A DNA stretch of 42,117 nt. It comes from Phoronis australis (Eukaryota > Phoronida > Phoronidae). Location: contig NMRA01000043.1 in NCBI GenBank assembly GCA_002633005.1, positions 1-42,117 on the forward strand, written 5' to 3'. Both the position numbers and the translations under genes were made by a program. The notes under the pieces are model-generated. The model was not told the DNA's origin. It did not search any database and was given only the letters and a program-made list of their open reading frames with translations. Below are positions 1-42,117 of this stretch, piece after piece. Each line of letters begins with the position of its first letter. The first letter of the stretch is position 1.

Positions 1-58
1 AGACAAAGGCGTATGCTGTCTATTAAAGAGGTAGACAAAGGCATATACTCTGTCTAAT
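1..58. repeat. Partial 32-bp tandem repeat at window edge
   Basis: AGACAAAGGC recurs at 1 and 33, followed by similar sequence, so this is about 1.8 units of a 32-bp repeat that probably extends upstream. It lies in an ATR intron. The remainder of 59-576 holds a palindromic element (319-463) and no coding signal. Confidence 0.5.
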
Positions 59-318
59 TTTATTGCCTTTTCAAACCGTTTGGATTTCAGTTATATTTTT
101 GAGGCTAGTGTCAGTCGATTTTGTTTCATTCAATTTGGTTTTTGTCGTAATTGATCCCGACCTTGCTGGTTCAACAGGACTTGAATGCAATTTTAAACTT
201 TCTTCCAAAGTTTTTATGTTTGCCAAAGATCCTGCTCCATTATTTTGTCTCTAAGTTTAATTAATCCTGTTGATAGTTTAAACGGTAAGAAAGTTTTGGG
301 GCATCCAGTTGAGAAAAC

Positions 319-463
319 AGATAAAATTTGAATCTAATTCTGGAATTTGAAATAAAACTTACTAGAGTTAGAGACGTTGCGTCCGTCTCTCACAGACCTC
401 AGCTTGACTAGTGATGTTATTGTAAGTTTTATTTCAAATTCCAGTATTACTTAAATTTTATCT
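319..463. mobile_element. MITE-like inverted-repeat element (145 bp)
   Basis: The first ~42 bases (AGATAAAATTTGAATCTAAT...) and the last ~42 (...ACTTAAATTTTATCT) are inverted copies with a few mismatches around a ~60 bp centre. There is no coding capacity. A diverged relative of the right arm (GTAAGTTTTAATTCCAATATT) lies near 17,137-17,180, which supports a dispersed family. A target duplication was not resolved. Confidence 0.5.
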
Positions 464-576
464 AGCTTTAAACATTGTTTGAGGTGGTTTGATTCGATTT
501 GTTAACAAGTGAGTGTATCCTTTGACTTGCGTGCCATGCCTTCCGTTAATGGAGAGTATTTCAAATTGTGTTGCAG

Positions 577-41364
<40,788 letters not shown>

Positions 41365-41790
41365 GCAAGTAGAATTAGTTCTAACACGACCTATGAGGTA
41401 GTGTCAAATTGTGTCATCGTGATTGTCCGTGTGGATGCTTGGTTGATCCGGGTAGGTTTCTCCTGGGACAATAACTGCATGGCCATGTGAACAAAGTTGT
41501 AGTCTGTGTTGTGTTCTGGTTCCTGCTTTCTATTTCACTGAACAAATGCAATGTCCAAACGTTAACTTTTGGACAGTTCATTACTGCTTGAGACCAGACT
41601 CAATAGGTTGGTTTGCCCCTTGCATTGTTGTCAATAATACCACCCTGAACTCCGGATTGGGAGTTATACGTCCAGGTTATGTTGGTTGGACAATAGAAAA
41701 ATGGCCAAATTTGGCTTCATATCTTTGAAAAGTCTGATCGTATTCATACAGAACTCCCATATGCTACTGTTCTCCAAAAAGAATCCAGTT

Positions 41791-42117
41791 GTGTTAATAA
41801 TTAGCTAACAATACAGACCTGTGGATTAGGCCTGACCTTAAGTGTTGTGTCATATCTTCATTGTAGTGTGTTAATAATTAGCTAACAATACAGACCTGTT
41901 GATTAGGTCTGACCTTAAGTGTCGTGTCATATCTTCATTGTAGTGTGTTAATAATTAGCTAACAATACAGACCTGTGGATTAGGCCTGACCTTAAGTGTC
42001 GTGTCATATCTTCATTGTAGTGTGTTAATAATTAGCTAACAATACAGACCTGTGGATTAGGCCTGACCTTAAGTGTTGTGTCATATCTTCATTGTAGTGT
42101 GTTAATAATTAGCTAAC
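41791..42117. repeat. 77-bp minisatellite, more than 4 copies, truncated by window end
   Basis: GTGTTAATAATTAGCTAACA starts at 41791, 41868, 41945, 42022 and 42099, an exact 77-bp period with only a few substitutions. Each unit ends in TCATATCTTCATTGTAG, which looks like a splice acceptor. The array therefore presents repeated acceptor-like sites within the ATR intron. Confidence 0.95.

Overview
This is eukaryotic (animal) genomic DNA. Its main content is most of one large, intron-rich gene on the + strand: ATR, the checkpoint kinase of the PI3K-related kinase (PIKK) family. I rebuilt 56 constitutive exons plus one candidate cassette exon from splice sites, reading phase and similarity to vertebrate ATR as I remember it. 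All junctions keep phase, giving 2,184 visible codons plus two bases. The gene enters already in its N-terminal HEAT solenoid and leaves just after the kinase activation segment. The start codon, the promoter and the C-terminal FATC end lie outside the window.

Layout: 1-17,350 holds N-terminal and central HEAT repeats, with a UME-like segment at about 15.0-16.7 kb. 17,997-20,465 is the linker to FAT. 20,802-36,553 is the FAT domain. 37,425-41,364 is the kinase domain, with the phosphate loop, the ATP lysine, the DRHGEN catalytic loop and the DFN metal motif. The 4.5 kb ATR intron at 23,374-27,874 hosts a complete four-exon gene on the opposite strand. It encodes a secreted 201-residue C-type lectin: signal peptide, short coiled coil, one six-cysteine CTLD.

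The introns are rich in minisatellites and small mobile elements. Two copies of a ~499 bp DNA transposon carry 13 bp inverted ends and 6 bp target duplications. A 66 bp palindromic element occurs twice in opposite orientation. There are also several degraded tRNA-derived SINE heads. The most striking pattern is that four exon/intron boundaries have themselves been tandemly amplified, so copies of exon ends and splice sites run on into the intron. From memory, minisatellites of this kind ('mirages') were described at the amphioxus Adh locus. With the intron density and the lectin, this makes a lancelet (Branchiostoma) my best guess for the source. Another invertebrate such as a mollusc is not excluded.

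ATR and the lectin are not expected to work together. ATR (with ATRIP) senses RPA-coated single-stranded DNA in the nucleus, whereas the lectin is a secreted carbohydrate- or ligand-binding protein. Their link is positional: the lectin is a nested, antisense gene inside an ATR intron.
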